Below, in pieces: positions 16,766-25,681 of a stretch of DNA of 64,000 nt (positions are counted from its first letter, which is position 1; each line of letters begins with the position of its first letter). A program made the translations under genes and the position numbers. Under the pieces are notes generated by a model. It made no database searches, was not told the origin of the DNA, and saw only the letters and a program-made list of their open reading frames with translations. This stretch comes from Caldilineaceae bacterium (GTDB lineage: Bacteria > Chloroflexota > Anaerolineae > Caldilineales > Caldilineaceae), in contig JALHQH010000021.1 of assembly GCA_022842065.1 (NCBI GenBank), positions 133,607 through 197,606 of the forward strand, read 5' to 3'.

Positions 16766-17791
16766 ATGTACACAGCATTGGGCAAGGTAACCCTCAAAAG
16801 TGGCGAGACGGTCGAAGCCGGCCTGATTCAGGGGCCGGATTTGGAATGGGCGGGGCGATTGGAAAAGCTGCTCTGGCATAAGGGTGATCCGTGGAACTGG
16901 CAGAATGCCCAATTTTTAGAGCGTCCCCTGCCGATTGAGACCTTCTTTTATGTCCTTCACCGCGATGGCGTACCACTGGCGAATCTCATGACGGCTGAAC
17001 ATCAAGGGGTCGGGCACTTTGGCCATGTCTTTACCTTGCCGGCCGACCGCCAAAAGGGGGCTAGCAGCCAGTTGATGGCGCGACAGATGGCTGATTTCCG
17101 GGGGCGCGGTGGGCGGGCGCTCTACCTAGGCACCGGCTATGAGTCGGTTGCCTACAAGATGTACCAGAGTTTTGGCTTTGCAAAGCTCGAAGCGGAGAGT
17201 GGCTACATGGCCTATTACGCCGACAGCGCCGACGCCTTCAGCCAGACATTTTTCCCGCCCCTGCCGCCAGAAAGTCCACTCGCCGCCACCAGGCTAACCT
17301 GGCAGGATTGGGTCATGGTCGCGCCACTGCTGTTGGGTGATTTTCGCGGCGTGATTCGTTGTGCCGCCCGCGGTTTGATTGGCCGCCGCTCGCCGGAGGG
17401 ACCGCTGCTGGAAGCGCTGCTCGATGAAGAAAGGTTGGCCGCGGCCGGCGAAGGGCCGATGACTGCCGTGCTCCGCCACCCGATCACCGCCGCCGTGGTC
17501 GGCATCGCGGCCTGGCAATGGGATGGCCTTTGGCCGGATACTTGTCTGGTTGATGTCTACTGTCATCCCGATTACTGGGCGCACGGCAATCAATTGCTAG
17601 ATACGCTCAGCTTGCCCGCGGCGGACCGGGTCATTGCCTATGTGGACACCAGCGATCGCGCCAAGGTTGACCTGTTAATGGCACGCAATTTCCATCCGAT
17701 TGCCACGTTGCCCAACTTTGTCGCCCGCGATGTGGCCAAAACTGCCCTGCGCGACGTAACCGTGATGCAACACAATGGGAGCAGCGGTTGA
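16766..17791 (+). CDS. GNAT-family N-acetyltransferase
   Basis: 341 aa. The acetyl-CoA binding region lies near residues 90-130, with the loop PADRQKGASSQLMA (R-x-x-G-x-S type) followed by a helix and the beta-bulge YLGTGYESVAYKMYQSFGFAK. A second, weaker GNAT-like half (about 185-335) has no clear CoA loop, so it may be a double-GNAT protein in which one half is structural. The substrate is unknown. Its stop overlaps the next start (TGATG), suggesting an operon with the membrane protein. Confidence 0.7.
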   Translation: MYTALGKVTLKSGETVEAGLIQGPDLEWAGRLEKLLWHKGDPWNWQNAQFLERPLPIETFFYVLHRDGVPLANLMTAEHQGVGHFGHVFTLPADRQKGASSQLMARQMADFRGRGGRALYLGTGYESVAYKMYQSFGFAKLEAESGYMAYYADSADAFSQTFFPPLPPESPLAATRLTWQDWVMVAPLLLGDFRGVIRCAARGLIGRRSPEGPLLEALLDEERLAAAGEGPMTAVLRHPITAAVVGIAAWQWDGLWPDTCLVDVYCHPDYWAHGNQLLDTLSLPAADRVIAYVDTSDRAKVDLLMARNFHPIATLPNFVARDVAKTALRDVTVMQHNGSSG

Positions 17792-18891
17792 TGGCAGCGA
17801 GTGTCCCTGTGCTGCACGCCCCAACCACAACATTGTTCCGGCTGCTGTTGGGTCTGTTGCTTGGCCTAACCACGCTCCGCTTGCTCGGCTTTATGGCGCG
17901 CTTTGCGCTGGAAAGCCTACAGATGGATTTTGCGGCCTTCTACACGGCCGGCGAAGCGCTGAATGCCGGCCTGTCGCCCTACCGCACCCACCTGGCCACC
18001 AACCCGCCGATCTGGGATGGCATCAACGAATTTCTGACCAGCCGCTTTCTCTATCCGCCGCTGGTCGCGACGCTCTTTCAGCCGCTGGCCCGGCTGGACT
18101 ATTTTGTTCCCTTCCTGTTCTGGCGCCGCCACTGGTGGGCAGTGGTGGGGTATGGTGTTGGCGGTGCGTGTTTGCTGGCGGTTTCGCTGGGGGTCAATGG
18201 CATCGATCAGGTGCGCGGCTATCTACAAGCGGAGTTACCCCGCATCTCCCGATATGGCGATCTAGGCGCGCCGGAGATGTTGATGGATCGGGCCGAGTGG
18301 AATGCCCTTCATCAGGAGTTGGCCGAGGGCTATACCCAGAAAGATAGCCGCACCTACCTGCCGGAGTCCTTTTTCTTTACCAAGAATGCCACCCTGGTGC
18401 GCAATCTACATTCGGTATGGAACAAAGTATTGGGCGCGGTGTCGCAATCAACGGTCTCGCTGGTCGCCTTTGGGGCGCTGTTCATCGGCGTCATCCTGTG
18501 GGAAAAGAGCAAGGGTTGGCCCAGCGCGCCGTGGACAGCGCAACAGCACTTTTTTTACTGGCAAGTCGTGCTACTCGTCATCCTCCTCACCGGGCCGATG
18601 ACCTGGATCATGAATCTGATCTGGCTCTTGCCGCTGGCATTGGCCTTACTCGCCACCACACAACAGCCCCTTTCACCCTGGCAAGGCCGCTTTGTCGCAC
18701 TAGCCCTGGTCGGCATGCTCATTACGGCGCTGCCCGACATCCACGCTTTTCCCCTGCTGGTGCCCTTTGGCGCAGTGCTGTTGCGCTGGCACTATGTTTT
18801 TGCCGAAGTGCTCATCTTGGTCGCCTTGCTGCTTTATCTAAACTCGGCGCTTATTCATCATCAGGAAAAATCATGGCCAAACGTAACTTAA
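17791..18891 (+). CDS. GT87-like (DUF2029) membrane glycosyltransferase, internally shortened
   Basis: 366 aa, multi-spanning. The N-terminal part matches the GT87/PimE-like pattern: one membrane helix, then DFAAFYTAGEALNAGLSPY (the conserved aspartate loop) and FLYPPLVATLFQPLA. Directly after this comes FLFWRRHWWAVVGYG, which in the family normally stands more than 100 residues later, after the GQxN region and a K..P loop. Several membrane helices therefore seem to be missing. Later segments (FFFTKNATLVRN, C-terminal helices) are present. Such enzymes transfer mannose or related sugars from polyprenyl-phosphate. The deletion may abolish activity. Confidence 0.6.
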   Translation: MAASVPVLHAPTTTLFRLLLGLLLGLTTLRLLGFMARFALESLQMDFAAFYTAGEALNAGLSPYRTHLATNPPIWDGINEFLTSRFLYPPLVATLFQPLARLDYFVPFLFWRRHWWAVVGYGVGGACLLAVSLGVNGIDQVRGYLQAELPRISRYGDLGAPEMLMDRAEWNALHQELAEGYTQKDSRTYLPESFFFTKNATLVRNLHSVWNKVLGAVSQSTVSLVAFGALFIGVILWEKSKGWPSAPWTAQQHFFYWQVVLLVILLTGPMTWIMNLIWLLPLALALLATTQQPLSPWQGRFVALALVGMLITALPDIHAFPLLVPFGAVLLRWHYVFAEVLILVALLLYLNSALIHHQEKSWPNVT

Positions 18892-19349
18892 CTATCACCA
18901 TCGGCAACCCGATCATGAAATTCATCCTACGCTCACGCTGGCATACAGTGGCGAGCAAGGATTTACTCCTGATCACCGTCACCGGCCGCAAAAGTGGACA
19001 GCAGTACACCACGCCGGTCAACTATGTGGAAGATGAAGCGAGTGGCATCCTGACCATCCTCACCCACAAACATCGCACCTGGTGGCGTAACCTGCGCGGC
19101 GAAGCACCGGTTACTGTGCGGCTGCGTGGCGAAACGTTGGCCGGTGTCGGTCACGTCTATGAAGATGGCCCGGAATTGGCCGAGCGCTTCTACTATTATC
19201 TATGTGCCAATCCCAAGTTGGCCCACCATTTCGATGTTGGCCTAGGCGAAAACGGGCAGCCGATCCGTGCGGATGCGGAAAAAGCGGCGCCGAACAAGAT
19301 TATGGTGGAAGTGTGGTTGGATGGGGATTATGAAGAAGTCGATGAGTAA
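18873..19349 (+). CDS. Deazaflavin/nitroreductase-family (F420-type split barrel) protein
   Basis: 158 aa from ATG 18873, overlapping the previous gene's end by 19 bases. The pattern LLLITVTGRKSGQQYTTPVNYV followed by HRTWWRNLRGEAPVTVRLRG is that of the DUF385/Ddn-like deazaflavin-dependent nitroreductase family, a split beta-barrel that binds F420 or a flavin. Length is typical. It is co-transcribed with the GT87-like gene. The substrate is unknown. Confidence 0.75.
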   Translation: MAKRNLTITIGNPIMKFILRSRWHTVASKDLLLITVTGRKSGQQYTTPVNYVEDEASGILTILTHKHRTWWRNLRGEAPVTVRLRGETLAGVGHVYEDGPELAERFYYYLCANPKLAHHFDVGLGENGQPIRADAEKAAPNKIMVEVWLDGDYEEVDE

Positions 19350-19388
19350 AGTATTGTTTTGAATTTCGTCTTCTCGATCTCCTAACGT

Positions 19389-19576
19389 TTGACAGAACGG
19401 GTAAGCCATGATATGGTTTATTAACTTAAAGTAAATATCGACAACCCGCTGGAGCCCCGGTTATCGGTTGTGGAATGTAGCTCGTGTGACGCAGATCGAC
19501 ACCCCTTTGCTTGTCACCTACACATTTCACAGCTATCGGTTAGGCCAGCCAAGCGGAGATGATCGCTCGATTTTAG
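19389..19576 (+). promoter_or_regulatory. metH promoter and structured leader, riboswitch-like
   Basis: A promoter TTGACA (19389-19394), 17 bases, TATGGT (19412-19417) precedes a leader with clear pairings: ACAACC 19441-19446 with GGTTGT 19466-19471; TGTGGAATGT 19469-19478 with ACATTTCACA 19522-19531; GTGAC 19486-19490 with GTCAC 19513-19517. A CCAGC at 19545-19549 can pair with GCTGG inside the terminator stem that follows and could act as antiterminator. I cannot match it to the cobalamin, SAM-I, SAH or T-box consensus. The sensed ligand, if any, is unknown. Confidence 0.5.
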
Positions 19577-19610
19577 CGTCTGCTGGTCAATGACTAGGCA
19601 GACGTTTTTT
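19577..19610 (+). terminator. Intrinsic terminator in the metH leader
   Basis: CGTCTGCTGGTCA / TGACTAGGCAGACG hairpin (19577-19604) followed by six T (19605-19610), 76 bases before the metH start. An intrinsic terminator ahead of a start codon on the same strand indicates transcription attenuation. Confidence 0.75.
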
Positions 19611-19686
19611 ATTGGCCCATGCTGGTCGCAGTTGAAGCAAACGACTGTTCTGTGCAAAGTTTGATAGGAAGGCAAATCAGCTTTTT

Positions 19687-22600
19687 ATGACCAATTCTTT
19701 ACAGTATACAAATGCCGGCGCGCCCCAGCTGCTGGAACAACTCCAAAACCGGATTCTCGTGCTCGACGGCGCGATGGGAACGATGATCCAACAGTACAAG
19801 CTGACCGAGGCTGACTATCGGGGAGAGCGCTTTGCCGACTGGCCGATTGATCTCAAGAACAACAGCGACATCCTTTCGCTGACCCAGCCCACCGTCATCA
19901 GCGCGATTCATCGCGCCTATTTGGAAGCGGGCGCGGATATCATTGAAACGAACACCTTCGCCGCCACCGCCATCTCCCAAGCCGACTATGGGCTGGAAGC
20001 CTATGTCTATGAGATCAATCGCACTTCGGCGCAACTAGCGCGCACCGTAGCCGACGAACTTACGACCGCGGCGCGACCACGTTTTGTCGCCGGCGCGCTG
20101 GGGCCGACCAATCGCACCGCGTCGATCTCACCCGATGTCAATGACCCAGGCGCACGCAATGTCACCTTTGACGCGCTGGCCGAGGCCTACTATGAGGCAA
20201 CCCGTGGCCTGGTCGATGGTGGGGTTGACCTGTTGCTGATTGAGACGATCTTTGACACGCTCAACGCCAAGGCGGCGATCTTTGGGGTGATGCGCTATTT
20301 TGACGAGACCGGCCAACGGCTGCCGATCATGATCTCCGGCACGATCACCGACGCCAGCGGGCGCACCCTCTCGGGCCAGGTCACCGAAGCTTTCTGGTAC
20401 TCGATGATGCACGCCCAGCCGCTGATTGTGGGGCTCAACTGCGCGTTAGGGCCGCGCGCGCTACGCCAATATATTTACGATCTCAGCCAGGTCGCCGCCT
20501 GTTATGTCAGCATCTATCCCAACGCCGGGCTGCCCAATGCCTTTGGCGAATATGACGAGACGCCAGGCCAGATGGCCGACGTGTTGGGCGAATTTGCGCA
20601 GAGTGGGCTGCTCAATGTGGTGGGCGGCTGCTGTGGCACCACCCCCAAACATATCAACGCGATTGGTCAAGCGGTGCAAAATATCGCGCCACGCGTCCCC
20701 GCCGCGGTTGAACCCCGTTGTCGCCTGAGTGGCCTCGAACCGCTGGTGATCGGGCCACAGACCAACTTTGTCAACATCGGTGAGCGCACCAATGTCACCG
20801 GCTCGCGCCGTTTTGCCAAGCTGATCAAAGAGGGCCAGTACGACGAAGCGCTCACGGTGGCACGCCAACAGGTGGAAAATGGCGCGCAGATCATCGATAT
20901 CAACATGGATGAAGGGTTGCTCGATGCCGAGGCAGCGATGGTGCGCTTCCTCAACCTCGTTGCCGCCGAGCCGGATATTGCGCGCGTGCCGGTGATGATC
21001 GACTCGTCCAAATGGTCGGTAATCGAGGCGGGGTTGAAATGTGTCCAGGGCAAGTCGATTGTCAACTCGATCAGCATGAAAGAGGGCGAGGAAAGTTTTA
21101 TCAAGCAGGCCAAATTGGCGCGCCGTTATGGCGCGGCGGTGGTCGTCATGGCCTTTGATGAGCAGGGGCAGGCCGATACGGTCGAACGCAAAGTGGAAAT
21201 TTGCCAACGCGCTTACAAAATTCTCACCGAACAGGTCGGTTTCCCGCCCCAGGATGTTATCTTTGACCCAAACATCTTTGCGATTGCCACCGGCATCGAG
21301 GAGCACAATGGCTATGGCGTGGCCTTTATTGAGGCGACGCGCCAGATCAAAGCCACCTTGCCCCACGCCCTGATCAGCGGCGGCGTGAGCAATGTCTCCT
21401 TCTCCTTCCGTGGCAACGAGACCGTGCGCGAGGCGATCCACTCGGCCTTTCTCTACCACGCGATTCGCGCCGGCATGGACATGGGCATTGTCAACGCGGG
21501 TCAACTCGCCATCTATGAAGAGATTCCGGCCACGCTGCTCGAACATGTGGAAGATGTGATCCTCAATCGCCGCCCGGATGCCACCGAACGGCTGGTGACG
21601 CTGGCCGAGAATGTCCAAGGGCAGCGCAAAGAGAAGCAGGAAGATCTCAGTTGGCGCGAGAAATCGGCGCGGGATCGGCTGGTTCATGCCCTGGTGCAGG
21701 GCATCAATACCTATGTGTTGGAAGATGTGGAAGAGGCGCGCCAACAGTACGAGCGCCCGATTCAGGTCATCGAAGGGCCGCTGATGGATGGCATGAATGT
21801 GGTCGGCGACCTCTTTGGTGCCGGCAAGATGTTCCTGCCCCAGGTGGTCAAAAGCGCCCGCGTGATGAAACAAGCTGTCGCCCATCTGATCCCTTATATC
21901 GAAGCCGAAAAGGCGCTCAACAACGACACCAGCGCCAAGGGCAAGATCCTGATGGCGACCGTCAAGGGCGATGTGCATGATATTGGCAAGAACATTGTCG
22001 GCGTTGTGCTGCAGTGTAATAACTACGAAGTGATCGACCTGGGTGTCATGGTCTCCGCCGCCAAGATTCTGGAAACAGCGCGGGCGGAAAAGGTCGATAT
22101 TATCGGCCTCAGCGGCTTGATCACCCCGTCGCTGGAAGAGATGCGCCACCTGGCCGCCGAAATGGAGCGCGAAGGCTTTACGATTCCGCTGCTGATTGGC
22201 GGGGCGACCACCTCCAAGTTGCATACTGCCTTGCGTATCGAGCCGCAATATACGCGCGGGGTAACGGTCCATGTGGTCGATGCCTCGCGCGCAGTGGGCG
22301 TGGCGTCAACCCTGTTGAGCGATGACCAGGGCGATAGTTTTATCGAGCGCACACGCGCCGACTATACCGCGCTGCGTGAGCAACACGGTAATCGCGCCGC
22401 CCGCCGCGATCTGCGCACCCTGGCCGAAGCGCGCCAACAGCGCTTCCAACCGGATTGGGAAGGTTACACGCCGCCCAAACCCAATCACCTGGGGCTAAAA
22501 GTTTTTGAACACTATGACTTAGCCGAGTTAGCCGACTACATCGACTGGACCCCCTTCTTCGCCACCTGGGAGTTGGCCGGCAAATTCCCCCAAATTCTGG

Positions 22601-23397
22601 AAGATGCCACCGTCGGCAGCGCCGCGCGCCAACTCTACATCGATGCCCAGGCCATGCTGCAACGTATCATCGCCGAAAAGTGGCTCACGGCCAAAGCGGT
22701 GATCGGCCTCTTCCCGGCGAACAGTGTGGGCGATGATATTGAGGTCTATGGGGTGGCTGAGCTTGTCGAAGCCAAAGCGGCCCCAATCTCCGTCATCCAC
22801 ACCTTGCGCCAACAGATGGAGAAGCCGCCGGGGCGACCTAACTATGCCCTGGCCGATTTTGTGGCCCCGAAGGAAAGTGGCGTGAGGGATTATGTGGGCA
22901 TGTTTGCCCTGACGGCGGGGATTGGGATCGAGGCGAAGCTCAGCGAATTTGAGGCCAACCACGACGACTATAACAGCATCCTGCTCAAGGCGCTGGCCGA
23001 CCGCCTGGCCGAAGCCTTTGCGGAACGATTACATGAGCGAGTGCGCAAAGAGTTCTGGGGTTACGCGGTGGACGAGCAGTTGCCGGGCGATGCGTTGATC
23101 GCCGAAAAGTACCGTGGCATTCGCCCGGCACCGGGCTATCCCGCCTGCCCCGATCACACCGAGAAGGGCGAACTCTTCCGTGTGTTGGAGGCGACCTGTC
23201 ATACGAGCATCGAACTGACCGAGAGTTTTGCCATGTTCCCCACCGCCGCGGTCAGCGGCTACTACTTCGCCCACCCCGAATCCGCTTACTTTGGGCTGGG
23301 GCGGATTGGGCAGGATCAGGTCGAAGATTATGCGGCGCGCAAAGAGATGCCGTTGGCCACGATGGAACGCTGGTTAGCACCAAATTTGGGGTATTGA
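19687..23397 (+). CDS. metH: Cobalamin-dependent methionine synthase
   Basis: 1236 aa, full length. Domains in order: homocysteine-binding barrel (about 15-335) starting [13 protein letters not shown], with the zinc Cys pair in [10 protein letters not shown] (about 313-322); methyl-THF-binding barrel (about 355-625, [16 protein letters not shown]); cobalamin cap (about 655-745); B12 domain (about 750-890) with the lower-ligand His in GDVHDIGKN (about 763); and the SAM-binding reactivation domain (about 915-1230, [15 protein letters not shown]). It transfers a methyl group from methyl-THF to homocysteine in the cytoplasm. It sits behind an attenuator-type leader. Confidence 0.97.
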   Translation: MTNSLQYTNAGAPQLLEQLQNRILVLDGAMGTMIQQYKLTEADYRGERFADWPIDLKNNSDILSLTQPTVISAIHRAYLEAGADIIETNTFAATAISQADYGLEAYVYEINRTSAQLARTVADELTTAARPRFVAGALGPTNRTASISPDVNDPGARNVTFDALAEAYYEATRGLVDGGVDLLLIETIFDTLNAKAAIFGVMRYFDETGQRLPIMISGTITDASGRTLSGQVTEAFWYSMMHAQPLIVGLNCALGPRALRQYIYDLSQVAACYVSIYPNAGLPNAFGEYDETPGQMADVLGEFAQSGLLNVVGGCCGTTPKHINAIGQAVQNIAPRVPAAVEPRCRLSGLEPLVIGPQTNFVNIGERTNVTGSRRFAKLIKEGQYDEALTVARQQVENGAQIIDINMDEGLLDAEAAMVRFLNLVAAEPDIARVPVMIDSSKWSVIEAGLKCVQGKSIVNSISMKEGEESFIKQAKLARRYGAAVVVMAFDEQGQADTVERKVEICQRAYKILTEQVGFPPQDVIFDPNIFAIATGIEEHNGYGVAFIEATRQIKATLPHALISGGVSNVSFSFRGNETVREAIHSAFLYHAIRAGMDMGIVNAGQLAIYEEIPATLLEHVEDVILNRRPDATERLVTLAENVQGQRKEKQEDLSWREKSARDRLVHALVQGINTYVLEDVEEARQQYERPIQVIEGPLMDGMNVVGDLFGAGKMFLPQVVKSARVMKQAVAHLIPYIEAEKALNNDTSAKGKILMATVKGDVHDIGKNIVGVVLQCNNYEVIDLGVMVSAAKILETARAEKVDIIGLSGLITPSLEEMRHLAAEMEREGFTIPLLIGGATTSKLHTALRIEPQYTRGVTVHVVDASRAVGVASTLLSDDQGDSFIERTRADYTALREQHGNRAARRDLRTLAEARQQRFQPDWEGYTPPKPNHLGLKVFEHYDLAELADYIDWTPFFATWELAGKFPQILEDATVGSAARQLYIDAQAMLQRIIAEKWLTAKAVIGLFPANSVGDDIEVYGVAELVEAKAAPISVIHTLRQQMEKPPGRPNYALADFVAPKESGVRDYVGMFALTAGIGIEAKLSEFEANHDDYNSILLKALADRLAEAFAERLHERVRKEFWGYAVDEQLPGDALIAEKYRGIRPAPGYPACPDHTEKGELFRVLEATCHTSIELTESFAMFPTAAVSGYYFAHPESAYFGLGRIGQDQVEDYAARKEMPLATMERWLAPNLGY

Positions 23398-23440
23398 CAA
23401 ACTAATCATGATCTCGTAAAATCTAGACAGTCTAGACAGA
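23395..23440 (+). promoter_or_regulatory. Promoter and operator of the Phd/VapC pair
   Basis: TTGACA (23395-23400) overlaps the metH stop; TAAAAT follows at 23417-23422 after 16 bases. Two tandem TCTAGACAG copies (from 23422 and 23431), each containing the palindrome TCTAGA, sit at the start of transcription and are a likely antitoxin operator. Confidence 0.6.
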
Positions 23441-23491
23441 ATACAGCATGTGCGTTTTGTCAATGGAACACAAACTAGGATGGTGGTAACA

Positions 23492-23746
23492 ATGATACAA
23501 AGTTGGCAGGTACAGGAAGCAAAAAATAAGTTTAGCCAAGTTATCCAAGCTGCACAGGCGGTAGGGCCACAAGTCATTACTAAACATGGCGTTGAAGTCG
23601 CCTTTGTTGTCTCTGCCGCCGAGTATTACAAGAATGTGAAGCCAAAGGATAAGCTCTCCGAATTCTTTAGGAGTGCGCCACTCGACGATGTTGATCTTGA
23701 CCTAACCAGAGATCAAAGCCCGATCAGAGCCGAAATAGTCCTATGA
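23492..23746 (+). CDS. Phd/YefM-type antitoxin
   Basis: 84 aa from the ATG at 23492 (MIQSWQVQEAKNKFSQV). The N-terminal Phd fold is clear: W.VQEAKNKFSQVIQAA, then GPQVITKHGVEVAFVVSAAEY. The C-terminal tail (EFFRSAPLDDVDLDLTRD) is the disordered toxin-binding part. It overlaps the toxin start by 4 bases (ATGA). It should repress its promoter at 23395-23440. Confidence 0.85.
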   Translation: MIQSWQVQEAKNKFSQVIQAAQAVGPQVITKHGVEVAFVVSAAEYYKNVKPKDKLSEFFRSAPLDDVDLDLTRDQSPIRAEIVL

Positions 23747-24168
23747 AGTTTCTACTCGATACGAACGTTATATCTGAACTAATCGCCCGCCAACCAAATC
23801 CCAAAGTAGTTGAGTGGATCGATAACGTCGCAGAAAACGCAATCTACCTAAGCGTGATTACGATCGGCGAAGTTCAACGTGGCATCGAAAAGCTGCCGGA
23901 ATCACGCCGTCGGTCTGATTTGTTAAGTTGGCTACAGAACAATCTATTCGCCCGCTTTGGCAACCATATTTTGCCGTTAGATGTAGCGGTTATGCTACGT
24001 TGGGGCACTTTTATTGCTGATTTAGAAAAGCGCGGACGACCGCTACCGACAATGGATTCACTGATTGCAGCAACCGCTATTTATCATGGTCTGGTAATTG
24101 TGACTCGTAACACCAAGGATTTTGCCTTTACTGAAGCTGAAGTCTTAAATCCCTGGCAGGAAAGCTAG
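23743..24168 (+). CDS. vapC: VapC-type PIN-domain toxin
   Basis: 141 aa PIN nuclease. The acidic active-site residues are in place: Asp in LLDTNVISE, Glu in IGEVQRGI, Asp in PTMDSLIAATA and Asp in TRNTKDF. It resembles FitB/VapC toxins paired with Phd antitoxins, which cleave tRNA or rRNA. It is translationally coupled to the antitoxin and followed by a long hairpin at 24207-24266. Confidence 0.88.
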   Translation: MKFLLDTNVISELIARQPNPKVVEWIDNVAENAIYLSVITIGEVQRGIEKLPESRRRSDLLSWLQNNLFARFGNHILPLDVAVMLRWGTFIADLEKRGRPLPTMDSLIAATAIYHGLVIVTRNTKDFAFTEAEVLNPWQES

Positions 24169-24206
24169 ATTATAGCTAGCACACATCTATTTTCGACGCG
24201 ACGATA

Positions 24207-24266
24207 CGGCTCAGTCATCATTTAGCATTTTCTACTTGAGTAAAATGCTAAATGATGACTGAGCCG
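24207..24266. terminator. 25-bp perfect inverted repeat after vapC
   Basis: CGGCTCAGTCATCATTTAGC... (24207-24231) is exactly inverted at 24242-24266 around a 10-base loop, making a 25-bp stem between the toxin gene and the M50 gene. It is likely a terminator or palindromic repeat; there is no T tract. Confidence 0.5.
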
Positions 24267-24337
24267 AGTATAAACCGTGAATAACGAGCCTACCTAGCTT
24301 CACTTTGTGGCGAAAAACAGAAGATCGGGTACAATGG

Positions 24338-24372
24338 ACGGGTTGATCCGGCAGGGTCAACCCGTTTGTTTT
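24338..24372 (+). terminator. Hairpin with T-rich tail ahead of the M50 gene
   Basis: ACGGGTTGA (24338-24346) pairs with TCAACCCGT (24357-24365), followed by TTGTTTTG. It ends 28 bases before the next start, so it is either the upstream unit's terminator or a leader attenuator. Confidence 0.45.
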
Positions 24373-24399
24373 GTGCTGAAACCATAGATTGCCTATCAC

Positions 24400-25629
24400 A
24401 TGACCGAAAACAAAAACGAACTTCCCCCCCAGCCCTTTCGCGAATTACCCGCGGCTGAGGCGCAAGATCTCGCCGCGATGGTGCGGACCTTGGTGGCGAA
24501 CGACATGGAAATTGAGTCAATCCAGACGACGCGCGACCAACGGCAGGGCGCGGTGATGGTCCAGGGGCGACTCTTAAAACCCAGCCACGATCTCTTCCCC
24601 CGCTGGCTCGCCGAACTCAATGCGCGCGGCTTCACCCCTATGCTGCGGCCGCGCCCGGATCGTGGCGAACAAGATGTCACATTGCAGGTATTGGGCGGCG
24701 TAGCCCCCAAACAGCGCTCTAACCCCTGGATCAACATTATCCTTTTTATCGTCACCGCAATTAGCACGCTCTGGGTCGGCTCGCTCTCCAGTGGCTCGGG
24801 CATCGAAGTCAACGAAGCGATTGATCTCTTTCGCCCCGAAAACATTATCCGCGGCTGGCCCTTTGCGTTGACGCTACTGGGCATTCTCGGTGCGCATGAA
24901 TTCGGTCATTACTTTGCCGCCCGTTATCACAAAGTCGCGGTGACACTGCCCTACTTTATTCCCATGCCCTTTGGTTTTGGAACGCTCGGCGCGTTTATCC
25001 GCCTCAAAGAGCCGGTGCCCGACCGCCGCAAGCTCTTTGATATTGGCGTAGCCGGTCCGCTGGCCGGTTTGGTGCTCGCCGTGCCCTTGCTCTTCTACGG
25101 CCTCAGCACCAGCCCAATGACCATCCCCGAGCCAACGCCAGGCTCCTGGCTGGAGGGCAACAGCGTGCTCTACTATTACGCCAAGGTCTACACCTTTGGC
25201 AAGCCGCTGCCCGATCCCCTCACCGGTGAAGATGTGATTATGAACCAAGTGACCACCGCGGCTTGGATCGGCTTGCTGGTCACCGCGCTGAACCTGCTGC
25301 CGGTCGGCCAGTTGGATGGTGGCCACACCGTCTTTGCGCTCTTTGGCGAGAAGGCACGCTATGTCAATCGGGCCGCGCTCACGGCAATGGCTGTTTTCGC
25401 CGTCGCTGGACTGGAGAGCGTGCAGGGCTATCTACCCTGGCTCATCAACGTTGGCTACACCGGTTGGTTTGTCTGGCTGGGGCTAATCTTCTTCCTGATC
25501 GGCCCCTACCATCCCCCCGCGCTGGATGATGTGAGCACGCTTAACCGCGGCCGGCGGCTGGTGGGCTATCTGGTCATCCTGATCTTTTTGTTAACCTTTA
25601 CACCGGTGCCGTTGCGCCCGCTGCTGTAG
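24400..25629 (+). CDS. M50 site-2-protease-like membrane metalloprotease
   Basis: 409 aa. A soluble N-terminal part (1-105) is followed by about seven membrane helices. The zinc motif AHEFGHY (HExxH near residue 166) and the second motif [12 protein letters not shown] (about 297-308) are complete, with the conserved [12 protein letters not shown] loop between them. This is the EGY1/plant-type S2P branch, which cleaves inside the membrane; no PDZ domain is seen. The target is unknown. Confidence 0.88.
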   Translation: MTENKNELPPQPFRELPAAEAQDLAAMVRTLVANDMEIESIQTTRDQRQGAVMVQGRLLKPSHDLFPRWLAELNARGFTPMLRPRPDRGEQDVTLQVLGGVAPKQRSNPWINIILFIVTAISTLWVGSLSSGSGIEVNEAIDLFRPENIIRGWPFALTLLGILGAHEFGHYFAARYHKVAVTLPYFIPMPFGFGTLGAFIRLKEPVPDRRKLFDIGVAGPLAGLVLAVPLLFYGLSTSPMTIPEPTPGSWLEGNSVLYYYAKVYTFGKPLPDPLTGEDVIMNQVTTAAWIGLLVTALNLLPVGQLDGGHTVFALFGEKARYVNRAALTAMAVFAVAGLESVQGYLPWLINVGYTGWFVWLGLIFFLIGPYHPPALDDVSTLNRGRRLVGYLVILIFLLTFTPVPLRPLL

Positions 25630-25681
25630 TATTAAAATCATCATTGAACCCTTTACCCAGAACCATAGAGCTAAACTCCTT

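Noticed and set aside
19424..19576. Cobalamin, SAM-I, SAH riboswitch or Met T-box
   Set aside because: I looked for the B12 box, SAM-I core, SAH core and T-box sequence by eye and did not find them; left as unassigned structured leader.
20461..22272. 603-codon open frame antisense to metH
   Set aside because: GC-rich shadow frame; composition is His/Asp/Gly-rich without domain patterns, and metH on the other strand is certain.
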